Positions 52,131 through 61,522 of a DNA stretch of 64,000 nt are shown here, in pieces (position 1 is the first letter of the stretch; each line of letters opens with the position of its first letter). Location: assembly GCA_964400735.1 (NCBI GenBank), contig CAYNVQ010000001.1, positions 496,001 to 560,000 on the forward strand, read 5' to 3'. The stretch is from CAYNVQ01 sp964400735. Lineage in GTDB: Bacteria; Acidobacteriota; Aminicenantia; Aminicenantales; Aminicenantaceae. Made by a program: the position numbers and the translations under genes. The notes beneath the pieces are model-generated. The model saw only the letters and a program-made list of their open reading frames with translations, had not been told where the DNA came from and did no database searches.

Positions 52131-54803
52131 TCATTCATAGCGCAGAGCGTTGACGGGATCGGCAGCTGCGGCCTTCAGGATATGGTAGCTGACGACAAAA
52201 AACGCGATCACCAACGCCAAGATGCCCGATAGAACAAAAATCCATAAATCGATTCCCACTCTAAAAGCGAAATTTTTCAGCCATCTGCTGAGGACAAAAT
52301 AGGCTAAAGGCCAGGCAATAATGTTGGCAAAGATCACCCATTTGGTGAAGTCTCTGGTCAGCATATAAATGATCTGTGAATCCGATGATCCCAAAACCTT
52401 CCGTATCCCGATTTCTTTCGTGCGCCTCTCTACTGAAAAAGATGCCAGAGACAGTAATCCCAGGCAAGAAATGAAGATAGTCAAAATAGAAACGTATCGG
52501 GCAAGCCTGGCAGTCAGGTGTTCGGTACCATAAAGCTTATTCATTTCTTCATCCAGGAAATAATGGACAAAAGGATCGTTGGGGACGAATTCCTTGATTT
52601 TCTCTTTTATCAACTGGATGGTCCGGGAGATGTTTTCCGTCCCTCTCCGCACATACATATAGTTGCTCATACCCTTGCTGACAGGTCCTATCGGAAACAG
52701 CACGAAGGGTTTGATCGTGTGATGAAGGGTTTGGGTATTGAAATCTTTGACCACTCCCACGATTACTCTTGAGCTTTCTCGGTCGGTGCCGGGATCCCAG
52801 GTTATCTTTTTGCCGACCGGATCTTCCATACCCATGGCCTTTACGGCAGCTTCGTTCACGACACAAGATTGCTGCGCATCCGTCGGGAAATCTTTGGATA
52901 AAAACCGTCCGTGGGTTATTTCCAATCCCATTGTTTTGGCATAATCATAATCGACATAGTTCTGCCCAATGGCGAATTCATTATCGGTCGTCTTTCCCGT
53001 CCAGTTCAGACGAACAGTGCTCGCTGCGCTTTCCCAATCAAAGGGACTGAATGCTCCGAAAGTCAGGCTCTGGATTTCTGGAAACTTAAGAAGCTCGTCT
53101 TTGACGATCTGATTTCTTTGTTTCAATTCCCCCATAAATTCTACGACAACGACATGCTGTTTATCATACCCTAAATCTCTATTTTTGATATAGTTCAACT
53201 GTTTGTGGATAACCAAAACAGAAATTACAAAAAATATGGACAAGGCGAATTGAGCGACGACAAGGATTTTTCTCAAAGACGCTCCCTTCTTACGTGCTGT
53301 TGTCTTTCCTTTCATCCCGGTTTTTAAGCTAGTCCTGAGTGAAAGCTGCCCCTTGATTATGGCTATCGGCTGAATGGCCGAGAGATAAAAAGCCGGATAG
53401 CTTCCCGCAACGATGCCTGTGAATAGAGCAACTGCCATCAAGATCAAGATGAATTTTGCACTGAAAATCAACCCCAGCTGGGTCCCTAACATGGCATTGA
53501 CGGTCGGGAGGGCTATCTGGATCAGAATCAGAGCCACAAGCATGGCCGCTGAAGCCAGTACGATGGATTCCGTCAGAAATTGTTTGATCAGCTGCGTCCT
53601 GCTCGATCCGACCACTTTTTTAATCCCGATCTCCTTGAATCGCTTCTCCGAACGGGCCGTCGACAGGTTCATGAAATTCACACAAGCGATCATCAACACG
53701 ATCAAGGCCATCACGGAAAATATGTAAATATACACGATCAAGCCCGTTCCCCCCGGTAAATACAAGTGGATATCTTTCAGAGGCTGTAAATGAAGAACGT
53801 CGGCGCTCTCCGGACGATGGATTTTGAGAACGCCTGCGACCTTTTCACTCAAATCGTGATAAGAACTGTTCCTATTGAGCATGACATAGATCCATCCCGA
53901 ATTGTTATTCCAGGTTTTCATCCAATTGTAGCCGATCTCATAGGGGATCAAAAAATCGAATTGCAGATGAGAATTTCGAGGCGCATTTTGGACGACTCCT
54001 GTGACTTCCAGATCTATCTTTTGGGAGAAAACATAATAGCTGATGGTCTTTCCCAACGGATCTTCTTCTCCAAAAAACTTTTGGGCCAGATCTTCGGTTA
54101 TCACTATGGAGTTCGGATTGCTCAGAGCTGTGTTCGGGTCCCCCTTGACAAGGGGAAATGTGAATATCTTCAAGAACGATGGATCCACATAGCTTCCCGT
54201 GCTCAGATAGCTTTTATCTCCGACAGCGACTTTTCTTTTCCACTGTTTGTAATTGGTTGCCTCGACGATTTCTGGATAATTTTCCTTCAAATATTCTGTC
54301 AGAGGACCCGGCAGGTATATCGCGCTCCCTTCAAATGCTTCATTCGTGTAATACACCCGGCAAATCTGGCCGGCATTTTCGTGGAACCGGTCAAAACTTT
54401 TCTGGTATTGAACCCAGAGAAAAATAAGGATAGTACAGGCCATCCCGATGGCCAATCCAGAAATGTTGACGAATGAATAACCTTTCTCTCTCTTGATCCT
54501 GCGGAGGGCGACTTTGAGATAATTCCAGAGCAGCTCGGGCATAAATCGAGGGATTTTCCAGGGAGGTGAGCCGCTGAGATGGCGTGTATCCGTTTTGAAA
54601 TACTCGGCTCCTATCTGGTCCGCGAACCCGATATCATCGATAGCTCTTCGAAATGCCTCTTCTGAGCTTTTCCCCTGCTTGATCTTGCTCTCGATCTCTT
54701 CCCTTAGATGGGATTCTATTTCCTGTATATATCCATCTTCCAAGGCAATGTTTTTTCTTAATTCTTTCCGCCACTGCTTGATAGCTTTCTCTAAATCAAA
54801 CAC
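52131..54803 (-). CDS. MacB/FtsX-like duplicated permease with N-terminal helical prefix domain
   Basis: 890 residues. Starts at GTG 54803, five nt after AGGAGG. Residues 1-80 are a soluble helical prefix (MFDLEKAIKQWRKELRKN, then a SSEEAFRRAIDDIGFADQIGAEYFK segment) of the HAAS/DUF1700-like 'permease prefix' type that is typically linked to PadR regulators. The standard eight-helix duplicated permease follows from about residue 90 and ends NALRYE. It is 18 bp downstream of the paralogous gene 54822-57491, so both are in the operon headed by the PadR gene. No ATPase domain. Confidence 0.9.
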   Translation of the reverse strand: MFDLEKAIKQWRKELRKNIALEDGYIQEIESHLREEIESKIKQGKSSEEAFRRAIDDIGFADQIGAEYFKTDTRHLSGSPPWKIPRFMPELLWNYLKVALRRIKREKGYSFVNISGLAIGMACTILIFLWVQYQKSFDRFHENAGQICRVYYTNEAFEGSAIYLPGPLTEYLKENYPEIVEATNYKQWKRKVAVGDKSYLSTGSYVDPSFLKIFTFPLVKGDPNTALSNPNSIVITEDLAQKFFGEEDPLGKTISYYVFSQKIDLEVTGVVQNAPRNSHLQFDFLIPYEIGYNWMKTWNNNSGWIYVMLNRNSSYHDLSEKVAGVLKIHRPESADVLHLQPLKDIHLYLPGGTGLIVYIYIFSVMALIVLMIACVNFMNLSTARSEKRFKEIGIKKVVGSSRTQLIKQFLTESIVLASAAMLVALILIQIALPTVNAMLGTQLGLIFSAKFILILMAVALFTGIVAGSYPAFYLSAIQPIAIIKGQLSLRTSLKTGMKGKTTARKKGASLRKILVVAQFALSIFFVISVLVIHKQLNYIKNRDLGYDKQHVVVVEFMGELKQRNQIVKDELLKFPEIQSLTFGAFSPFDWESAASTVRLNWTGKTTDNEFAIGQNYVDYDYAKTMGLEITHGRFLSKDFPTDAQQSCVVNEAAVKAMGMEDPVGKKITWDPGTDRESSRVIVGVVKDFNTQTLHHTIKPFVLFPIGPVSKGMSNYMYVRRGTENISRTIQLIKEKIKEFVPNDPFVHYFLDEEMNKLYGTEHLTARLARYVSILTIFISCLGLLSLASFSVERRTKEIGIRKVLGSSDSQIIYMLTRDFTKWVIFANIIAWPLAYFVLSRWLKNFAFRVGIDLWIFVLSGILALVIAFFVVSYHILKAAAADPVNALRYE

Positions 54804-54821
54804 GTCGTCCTCCTGTTTTTC

Positions 54822-57491
54822 TCATTCATACCTCAACGATTCTACGGGATTCGAGGTTGCGGCTTTCAGCGCTTGATAAGCCACCGTCGAGAGGGCCACC
54901 AACAAGGTAAATAGTGTGGATAGCAAAAATACCTCGATACCCAGGTTCACTCTGTAGGCATATTGTCCGAGCCACTCCCTCAATATGAAATAAGCTAAAG
55001 GCCAAGCAACAACACTGGCCAAAATAACCCACTTGGCAAAATCTGCAGATAGCATGCGGAGAATTTGAGATACCGAAGCGCCCAAGATTTTTCTAACTCC
55101 AATTTCCTTTGTCCTCTGCTCTGCCATGAAGGAGGCCAGCCCGAACAAACCAAGGCAAGAAATAAACAGGGCCAGGGCTGTGAAGATATTGATAATCCTG
55201 CTGATTTGTCTTTCATTTCTGTACTGATTGTCCACAGATTGATCCAAGAATCCGAACTCAAAAGGAAAATTCGTGTCCATTTTTTTCCAGATTTTTTCCA
55301 GCGAAGCCAAAGCTTCCGGAACCTGACCCCCTCTAATCCTGGCCAGGATGACTCCAGATTCATTCATTTCCTGGGTATCCAGGTCAGGATAAAGATACTG
55401 GATTTGTGGTTCTATCTGATTCTTAAGGGACCGGAAATGGGCATTCCTCACGACTCCGATGATAATCCCTTTTCTTCTCCAGACTTTAATCTCTTTTCCT
55501 AAGGGAGATTCCAGCCCCATGAGTTCCACTGCTTTTTCATTTAAAATAAAGGCGCCGCCAACGTCGGTCGGATGTTCTCTGGAAAAGCTCCTTCCCTCCT
55601 TCATTTCCAGCTTCATGGTCTCGATGTAATCATAATCCACACCCGTGGCCTCCATGATGATTTGCTGGGAAGGATCTTTACCAGGCCATTCGATATCTGT
55701 GGTGTAATCTGCTTCTTTCAAAGGATGCGAATTTTTGGCGCTTACGCTCAGGATGCTCGGCTCCTGCAGCAACTCATTCTTGAACGTTTCATAGTGTTTG
55801 CCGATGTTCCCTTTGATGGGCATATAAACCACATTTTCTTTATCGAACCCCAGTTCTGTGTTTCTCATGAACTCGATTTGCTTATAAATCATGATTGTCG
55901 CGACAATCAGGATGATGGATAGGGAAAATTGTGCGATAATCAATAGTTTCCGTGCCCATAACTGTCCTTTGGACCTCTGGTCTCTTCCTTTGAGTATCCT
56001 GATGGAGCTGAAAGAAGAAAGAAACAAGGCCGGATAGCTCCCCGCCAAAATTCCTGTCAAGAAAGTGATCAACAACAAGCTGATAATGAATTTAAAATCC
56101 AGCAGGTTAACAGACAGGTTTTTGTTCAACAAGTTTTGACTTATAGGAAGGAAAGTGTGAACAATAACGAGTGCCGCGAGCAGGGAAATTACAGAAAAAA
56201 GCAGCGACTCTGCCAAGAACTGTTTGATAAGCTGTGTGCGCTTGGAGCCCACAACCTTTCGCATGGCAATTTCTTTGGCACGCTTCATCGAGCGGGCCGT
56301 GAACAGATTCATGAAATTGATGCAGGCAACGATCAAAATAAAAAAAGCCACAATGGAAAAGATGTAGACATATTTACTGTCGCTGACTACGGCATAATTT
56401 TGGTCTGTTATATAGGAGCTTAAGTGAATGTCAGAGATGGGCTGAAGATACATCTTTATATCATATGGAGTATCCATTTGAAAAATGGTGGCCAACTTCT
56501 CGCTCAAGAAATTTTCTATTTTTTTGTCGACTTCTACGGGATTAGCCTCTTTATTGAGCTGAACATAGGCGTAGGTGTTCGTGTTGCCCCAATAGTCTAT
56601 ATTGTCTCCCAGTAATCTTTTCAATTCGAACGGCAGCACAAAATCGAACTGAATGTGAGAATTCTCTGGCACATCCTTTAGAACTCCTGTTACTTTCATC
56701 AATTGCCCTTCGATTAACAGGTCCTTGGATAGCGGATTTTCCGTGCCAAAATACTTTGCTGCTGTTTTTGCGGTGAGAATGATACTGAGGGGATCGGACA
56801 ACGCGGTTTGGGGATTACCCTGGATGAAAGGAAAAGTGAACATTTCGAAAAATGAGGGATCCACGAGCACCCCCTTCTCTTCGTAATAGGCTTTATCCTG
56901 ATACCTGAGAACAATCCTTGGGCAGTCATCAAATCTTGTAGCTTGGACAATCTCGGGAAACTCCTCTTTTAACGCTGAGGCCAGAGGGGGCGGTCCGAGG
57001 GCAGTGTGACCTGATCTGTTCGGGAAAGTCACAAATGCCGCAACCCTGAAAAGGGAGTCCCTATTCTCATGAAATCTGTCGTAGCTGAGCTCGTTCTGAA
57101 CCCACAACAAAATGATAACCGCACAAGCCATTCCTAGGGCTAAACCGGCTATGTTTATGAATGCAAAACCCTTTTGCCGTCTGATCCGTCTCCATGCTAT
57201 TTTAAAATAGTTCCAGATAAGATCTGGCATAAAATCAGGTTTTTTCCAGGGTGGCCGACCACTGGCTCGTGTTGTTTTGGATTTGTAATACTCGGTTCCG
57301 ATTCCATCCGCAGAGCCGATGTCTTCGACAGCTTTTTCAAAGGCCTCTTCAGCGTCCATCCCAAGACTTATCTGACGCTCACATTCATCCCGCAGATGGG
57401 ATTCCAGCTCGGCTACATACCCATCTTCCATCGCTTCGTTTTTTCTTATTGTCTTTCGCCATTGGTTAATCGCTTGTTCTAAATCGAACAT
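54822..57491 (-). CDS. MacB/FtsX-like duplicated permease with N-terminal helical prefix domain
   Basis: 889 residues, closest paralogue of the 52131-54803 product. Prefix domain 1-80 (MFDLEQAINQWRKTIRKN, AEEAFEKAVEDIGSADGIGTEYYKS), then helix 1 NIAGLALGMACAVIILLWV, a large periplasmic domain, three helices, and a second unit ending in SLRYE. ATG 57491 follows GAGGAG by 6 nt. It lies directly downstream of the PadR regulator gene, separated by a hairpin. The prefix could sense membrane state or contact PadR (inference from other HAAS-PadR pairs). Confidence 0.9.
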   Translation of the reverse strand: MFDLEQAINQWRKTIRKNEAMEDGYVAELESHLRDECERQISLGMDAEEAFEKAVEDIGSADGIGTEYYKSKTTRASGRPPWKKPDFMPDLIWNYFKIAWRRIRRQKGFAFINIAGLALGMACAVIILLWVQNELSYDRFHENRDSLFRVAAFVTFPNRSGHTALGPPPLASALKEEFPEIVQATRFDDCPRIVLRYQDKAYYEEKGVLVDPSFFEMFTFPFIQGNPQTALSDPLSIILTAKTAAKYFGTENPLSKDLLIEGQLMKVTGVLKDVPENSHIQFDFVLPFELKRLLGDNIDYWGNTNTYAYVQLNKEANPVEVDKKIENFLSEKLATIFQMDTPYDIKMYLQPISDIHLSSYITDQNYAVVSDSKYVYIFSIVAFFILIVACINFMNLFTARSMKRAKEIAMRKVVGSKRTQLIKQFLAESLLFSVISLLAALVIVHTFLPISQNLLNKNLSVNLLDFKFIISLLLITFLTGILAGSYPALFLSSFSSIRILKGRDQRSKGQLWARKLLIIAQFSLSIILIVATIMIYKQIEFMRNTELGFDKENVVYMPIKGNIGKHYETFKNELLQEPSILSVSAKNSHPLKEADYTTDIEWPGKDPSQQIIMEATGVDYDYIETMKLEMKEGRSFSREHPTDVGGAFILNEKAVELMGLESPLGKEIKVWRRKGIIIGVVRNAHFRSLKNQIEPQIQYLYPDLDTQEMNESGVILARIRGGQVPEALASLEKIWKKMDTNFPFEFGFLDQSVDNQYRNERQISRIINIFTALALFISCLGLFGLASFMAEQRTKEIGVRKILGASVSQILRMLSADFAKWVILASVVAWPLAYFILREWLGQYAYRVNLGIEVFLLSTLFTLLVALSTVAYQALKAATSNPVESLRYE

Positions 57492-57519
57492 TCTTAACTC
57501 CTCTATATTCTATTTATAC

Positions 57520-57551
57520 TTCATGGTATGCTTCGCTTTGCATACCATGAA
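57520..57551 (-). terminator. 12-bp-stem hairpin between padR and permease
   Basis: TTCATGGTATGC (57520-57531) and GCATACCATGAA (57540-57551) are exact reverse complements around an 8-nt loop, 2-3 nt after the PadR stop codon. There is no T-run. It could be an attenuator or mRNA stabiliser inside the operon, or a protein-binding palindrome. Confidence 0.5.
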
Positions 57552-57553
57552 AT

Positions 57554-57886
57554 TCATACAGGCAGAGGCTTCCACAGCTTGGAGAGCGCTTCGTGCACGC
57601 TGAGCCATTGTTTGCGCTCTCTTTCCAGCTCTGCCCTTCCCTGGTCTGTCAATCGGTAATACTTCCGGAGCCTGCCCCCATCAGAAATCTTCCATTGTGA
57701 ACGGATAAATCTGTCCTTTTCCAGGCGGTGGAGAACAGGATAGAGCATGCCATCCGACCATTCGAGTTTGCCTCCGGAGAGATCCTTCACTTTTTGGATG
57801 ATCTGGTAGCCATAGTTCTCTCCCGCCAAGAGGATGGAGAGAATCATGGGTTTTGTGGATGCTGCCACCAAAGCCTTTGAAATCAT
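57554..57886 (-). CDS. PadR-family transcriptional regulator
   Basis: 110 residues with the winged-helix core of PadR: MILSILLAGENYGYQIIQKVKDLS, EWSDGMLYPVLHRLEKDRFI, then the wing KISDGGRLRKYYRLTDQGRAEL. The short C-terminal helix suits dimerisation. PadR proteins repress adjacent transporter operons and respond to small molecules or membrane stress. GAGG lies 8 nt before the ATG. First gene of an operon with the two prefix-domain permeases; transcription probably starts at the sigma54-type promoter 57927-57942. Confidence 0.92.
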   Translation of the reverse strand: MISKALVAASTKPMILSILLAGENYGYQIIQKVKDLSGGKLEWSDGMLYPVLHRLEKDRFIRSQWKISDGGRLRKYYRLTDQGRAELERERKQWLSVHEALSKLWKPLPV

Positions 57887-57926
57887 TTTATACCTCGCAT
57901 CGCTAGATACCTAATGTCTCTATGTA

Positions 57927-57942
57927 TGCAAAAAACATGCCA
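57927..57942 (-). promoter_or_regulatory. sigma54-type (-24/-12) promoter of the padR-permease operon
   Basis: Minus strand TGGCATG (57942-57936), four T, TTGCA (57931-57927): nearly perfect match to TGGCACG-N4-TTGCA. Expected +1 near 57916, 30 nt before the padR ATG. Confidence 0.65.
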
Positions 57943-58005
57943 CTTCTTTCTTGGATAAATACTAAGGCTTGAGGAAAATGTTACATAATGTTACGGAGAC
58001 AAAAC

Positions 58006-58042
58006 TGTCCGCTTAGGCGACATCAAACGTCCGAAATCGGAC
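58006..58042. promoter_or_regulatory. two palindromic activator-like sites upstream of the sigma54 promoter
   Basis: Site 1 at 58006-58022 is TGTCCGC-TTA-GGCGACA (imperfect); site 2 at 58029-58042 is GTCCG-AAAT-CGGAC (perfect). They lie about 98 and 120 bp upstream of the expected start, where enhancer-binding activators of sigma54 bind. They also sit between padR and the divergent cyclotransferase gene. Confidence 0.55.
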
Positions 58043-58111
58043 AAAAGAAGTAAAAAAAATGAGACACAGAGCCCCCTAATAAGATAAAATAGTTATAGAT
58101 TAAAGAAGAGC

Positions 58112-58933
58112 ATGAAACAAAATCGTCCATCCAAATACTTTGTTTATTTGATGATCATCATGGGAGGCTGTATCTCACTTCTATTGATCCATAAACCTTC
58201 GGCTTCTATGCTCAGATCCCAGGAATCTCCTAAAAATATCCCTTATAAAATCATCCATACGTACCCCCATCCGCCAGGCTCATTCACCCAAGGACTGGCT
58301 TATGAAAACGGATTTTTATACGAAGGGACAGGCCAGTACGGTGTTTCGAGCCTGAGGAAGGTAAAGTTCGAAACCGGTGAGATCCTCAAGGAATACAGGC
58401 TTCCACGGGATGTTTTCGGCGAAGGCATCACCATCTTTGAAAATAAAATTGTCCAACTGACGTGGCTATCTCACGTCGGTTTTGTATTCGATAAGGAAAG
58501 CTTTCGTCTTTTAAAAACTTTTCTTTATGAAGCGCCTAGAGAAGGCTGGGGACTCACGACGGATGGGAACGATCTGATCGTCAGCGATGGCTCGCCGAAG
58601 CTCTATTTTATGGATCCCGAATCTTTCACCGAACGAAAACGCCTCGAAGTCTATGACAACTTGGGACCTGTCTACAAAATCAATGAGCTGGAGTATGTCG
58701 ATGGTGATATCTTTGCCAACATTTGGCAGATTCCGCGTATCATCAAAATCGACCTTCAAACAGGTAGAGTGATCGGCAATATCGATTTAAGTGATATTGT
58801 CCCCCAACAGTTTGAAGGCCACAACGATTATGTTCTGAACGGCATTGCCTATGATCCAGAAAAGCATAGATTCTTCGTGACAGGAAAAATGTGGCCGCTT
58901 GTTTTCGAACTGGAGCTACTCATATCGGAGTGA
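58112..58933 (+). CDS. glutaminyl-peptide cyclotransferase (plant-type, beta-propeller)
   Basis: 273 residues. N-terminal hydrophobic segment (FVYLMIIMGGCISLLLI) for export or anchoring. The rest matches the five-bladed glutamine cyclotransferase family: HTYPHPPGSFTQGLAYENGFLYEGTGQYG, GEGITIFENKIVQLTW, EGWGLTTDG, YVDGDIFANIW, and a final NDYVLNGIAYDPEKHRFFVTGKMWP. The enzyme converts N-terminal Gln into pyroglutamate on exported proteins or peptides. AAGAAGAG precedes the ATG. Its 3' end overlaps the convergent permease gene by 18 bp. Confidence 0.9.
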   Translation: MKQNRPSKYFVYLMIIMGGCISLLLIHKPSASMLRSQESPKNIPYKIIHTYPHPPGSFTQGLAYENGFLYEGTGQYGVSSLRKVKFETGEILKEYRLPRDVFGEGITIFENKIVQLTWLSHVGFVFDKESFRLLKTFLYEAPREGWGLTTDGNDLIVSDGSPKLYFMDPESFTERKRLEVYDNLGPVYKINELEYVDGDIFANIWQIPRIIKIDLQTGRVIGNIDLSDIVPQQFEGHNDYVLNGIAYDPEKHRFFVTGKMWPLVFELELLISE

Positions 58934-61522
58934 ATGCACAGGATTGGCGACAGCAGCCTTAATGGATTGGTAACCTACCGTAATGACTGCGGTAAAAAAG
59001 GCGAACGCTGCTGATAATCCGAACACCCAAATACTCGGATTTGTCCTATAGGCAAATCCCTGAAGCCATTCGTGAATGACAAAATAAGCCACTGGCCAGG
59101 CGATCAGGCAAGCGATCAGCACCCACCTTGTGAATTCTCTCACCAAAAGGATCAGAATATTCGGCACTGAAGCTCCCAGGATTTTCCTTATTCCTATTTC
59201 CTTGGTTCTTTGTCCAGCGGCAAATGACGACAATCCGGCCAAACCCAAACAGGATATGAACACAGCCAGGCAGGTAAGCGTAAAGTAAAGACGGCCCAAA
59301 TTCTCTTCGGACAGATAAAGACGATTAAAGTCTTCATCGAGAAAAAAATAGGTGAACAACCTTCCGAGTTGAAGTTCATTCCATTTTTTCTCCACAAAGG
59401 AAATGGTTTGAGAAAGATTCTGTGTTTCGACACTCAGACTGAGATAGGAGAAATAATCTGGATTCCACTGTAAAACCAGCGGTTCCACTTTGGTTTGCAG
59501 ACCTTTGTAATGGAAATCTTTGGTCACACCGATAATCGTCCCTATCCCCCCGGAACCACCCTCGTACATACGTTTTCCGAGGGCCTCCTCGGGGGAAGTA
59601 AAACCAAATGCCTTAGCTGCCGTCTCGTTCAGGATAAATGTGTTTTCGATATCGGTCTGAACTTCCTTCTGGAACGGCCTTCCTGCGATCACATCGATTT
59701 TGTATTCAGGAATAAAATCGCTGTCCACATAATAAAAGTTCATGCTTTGGGTCTTTTCGTCCGTTTCACCGACCAACCGGGCTTCGATCAAATTCGCCAA
59801 CCGCCCCGGGACATTCCAGCAAGCCGTGGCTCCGGTGATGGAGGAGTTTTGGATAAACTCGCTCTTGATCGATTCATATCTGTCCCCCATATCTACAGGA
59901 ACGATCAATTTTTGATGCTTGTCGAATCCGAGGTATTTGTTCTTCATGAAATCGATTTGTCTATAAACGGTAAGGGTCCCGATGACGAGAATGATCGTGA
60001 TCGAGAACTGGGCCACGACGAGCAGTCTCCGCAGAAGGTTTCCTTTGGCATCATGCCCTTTGGATCCTTTGAGAACATTCACAGTCCTGGATCGGGAAAG
60101 AAGAAATGCAGGATAGATGCCAGCCAGGAAGCCAACGCAAAGCACAAAACCGATCAGGTTCAATAAGACCAAGGGGCTGAATAGGTCGTGTCTATCAAAG
60201 GCTTGGCCTGTTAGTTTATTAAAATTAGACAGACTAATGGCCACGACGATGAGCGATAGAGCAAGTGAAATGAAGGCTGTCAGCATGCTTTCCAGAAGAA
60301 ACTGTCGGGTTAATTGTGTACAGAAGGCGCCTACGACCTTGCGCACACCGACTTCTTTAGCCCTTTCAGCCGAACGGGCCGTTGCGAGATTGATAAAATT
60401 GATGCAGGATATGAGCAATATCAACATTCCAATAACCGAAAATATGGTGATATCCCGCTGACTTCCTGGGGCGCTGATCTCTGAGACGAGATGGGAGTGG
60501 AGATGAATAGAGGAGATAGGCTGAAGATAAAATGTAAAAGTTTCTCCCCACTCCTCTAATTTTTCTCCGGCATATCGGTCAGCGATATGACGAATTTTTT
60601 CCTCGAATTCTCTCGGATCGACGGCGGGCCCCAGCTTGACATAAGCATAAAATCCAGTCCATCCCCAATTATCGAGATTCCAGACTCTCTCAAATCCATT
60701 CAAGGAAATGATTATGTCGTACCTGAGATGGGTGTTCCTGGGATAATCGGCTATAACGCCAGTGACTTCTACAGGATTTCCCCAAAGCACGAGTGACTGG
60801 CCGAGAGGATCATCCTGACCGAAATACCTTAAGGCCGCTTTCTCTGTGATAACAACAGTCCTGGGGCGGGTAAGCGCATTTTCCGGATTGCCGCGTATGA
60901 AAGGAATGGTTAAAACATCGAATATGTCATTCTCGGCAATCATCACCCATTCTTCGTAATATTTTGTATCTTTTCGCTCGACGAGGCTGTCCCATGTGGC
61001 TATCTGGAACCGAGCAGCGCTTTCGATTTCCGGAAAACTCTCTCTGATCGCGGGTATCAACGGAGCCGCCACTCGAGCCGTATCCAATTCCGCAGCATCT
61101 TTTTGAATTTTTTGGGCGATGCGGAATACCCTGTCCTCATTTTCGTGATATTTGTCATAACTCAGCTCGTGACGAACATACAAAAAAGCCAAAATACAAC
61201 ATGCCATGCCTATGGCTAGTCCCATGATGTTGATGAAGGAATAGATTTTGTGTTTTCGTGTATTCCTGAGCGCAATTTTCAAATAGTTTGAGATCATAAT
61301 TATTCTCCAATATAAAAAGTTCATGCCCTTTGCTGGAATTAATTTGAAGATCTGCGACCAATACCAAAAGTTAGCATGAAAAGTCCCTTTTTCAAGCGCC
61401 AAATGATTAAAATATTCTTCAAAATCCCCAAGAGGTGTGTCCCAATCACCATCCGGCAATAGCAACCGGAGTATTCTCGCGGCCATTCTGGGAGGTGATA
61501 AAGACTTCTTGTGATTTTCCAT
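58916..61522 (-). CDS. MacB/FtsX-like duplicated permease with a second type of prefix domain
   Basis: 868 residues. The first ~75 residues (PRMAARILRLLLPDGDWDTP, LGDFEEYFNHLALEKG) are the 'permease prefix domain 2' type, different from the prefix of the 52131 and 54822 products. Then the duplicated permease: NIMGLAIGMACCILAFLYV, FSVIGMLILLISCINFINLATARSAERAKEVGVRKVVGA, LVVAQFSITIILVIGTLTVY, and the C-terminal helices ending SLRYE. The ATG directly follows the PadR stop codon (TGA-ATG), so translation is coupled. No ATPase gene accompanies it. Confidence 0.9.
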   Translation of the reverse strand: MENHKKSLSPPRMAARILRLLLPDGDWDTPLGDFEEYFNHLALEKGTFHANFWYWSQIFKLIPAKGMNFLYWRIIMISNYLKIALRNTRKHKIYSFINIMGLAIGMACCILAFLYVRHELSYDKYHENEDRVFRIAQKIQKDAAELDTARVAAPLIPAIRESFPEIESAARFQIATWDSLVERKDTKYYEEWVMIAENDIFDVLTIPFIRGNPENALTRPRTVVITEKAALRYFGQDDPLGQSLVLWGNPVEVTGVIADYPRNTHLRYDIIISLNGFERVWNLDNWGWTGFYAYVKLGPAVDPREFEEKIRHIADRYAGEKLEEWGETFTFYLQPISSIHLHSHLVSEISAPGSQRDITIFSVIGMLILLISCINFINLATARSAERAKEVGVRKVVGAFCTQLTRQFLLESMLTAFISLALSLIVVAISLSNFNKLTGQAFDRHDLFSPLVLLNLIGFVLCVGFLAGIYPAFLLSRSRTVNVLKGSKGHDAKGNLLRRLLVVAQFSITIILVIGTLTVYRQIDFMKNKYLGFDKHQKLIVPVDMGDRYESIKSEFIQNSSITGATACWNVPGRLANLIEARLVGETDEKTQSMNFYYVDSDFIPEYKIDVIAGRPFQKEVQTDIENTFILNETAAKAFGFTSPEEALGKRMYEGGSGGIGTIIGVTKDFHYKGLQTKVEPLVLQWNPDYFSYLSLSVETQNLSQTISFVEKKWNELQLGRLFTYFFLDEDFNRLYLSEENLGRLYFTLTCLAVFISCLGLAGLSSFAAGQRTKEIGIRKILGASVPNILILLVREFTRWVLIACLIAWPVAYFVIHEWLQGFAYRTNPSIWVFGLSAAFAFFTAVITVGYQSIKAAVANPVHSLRYE

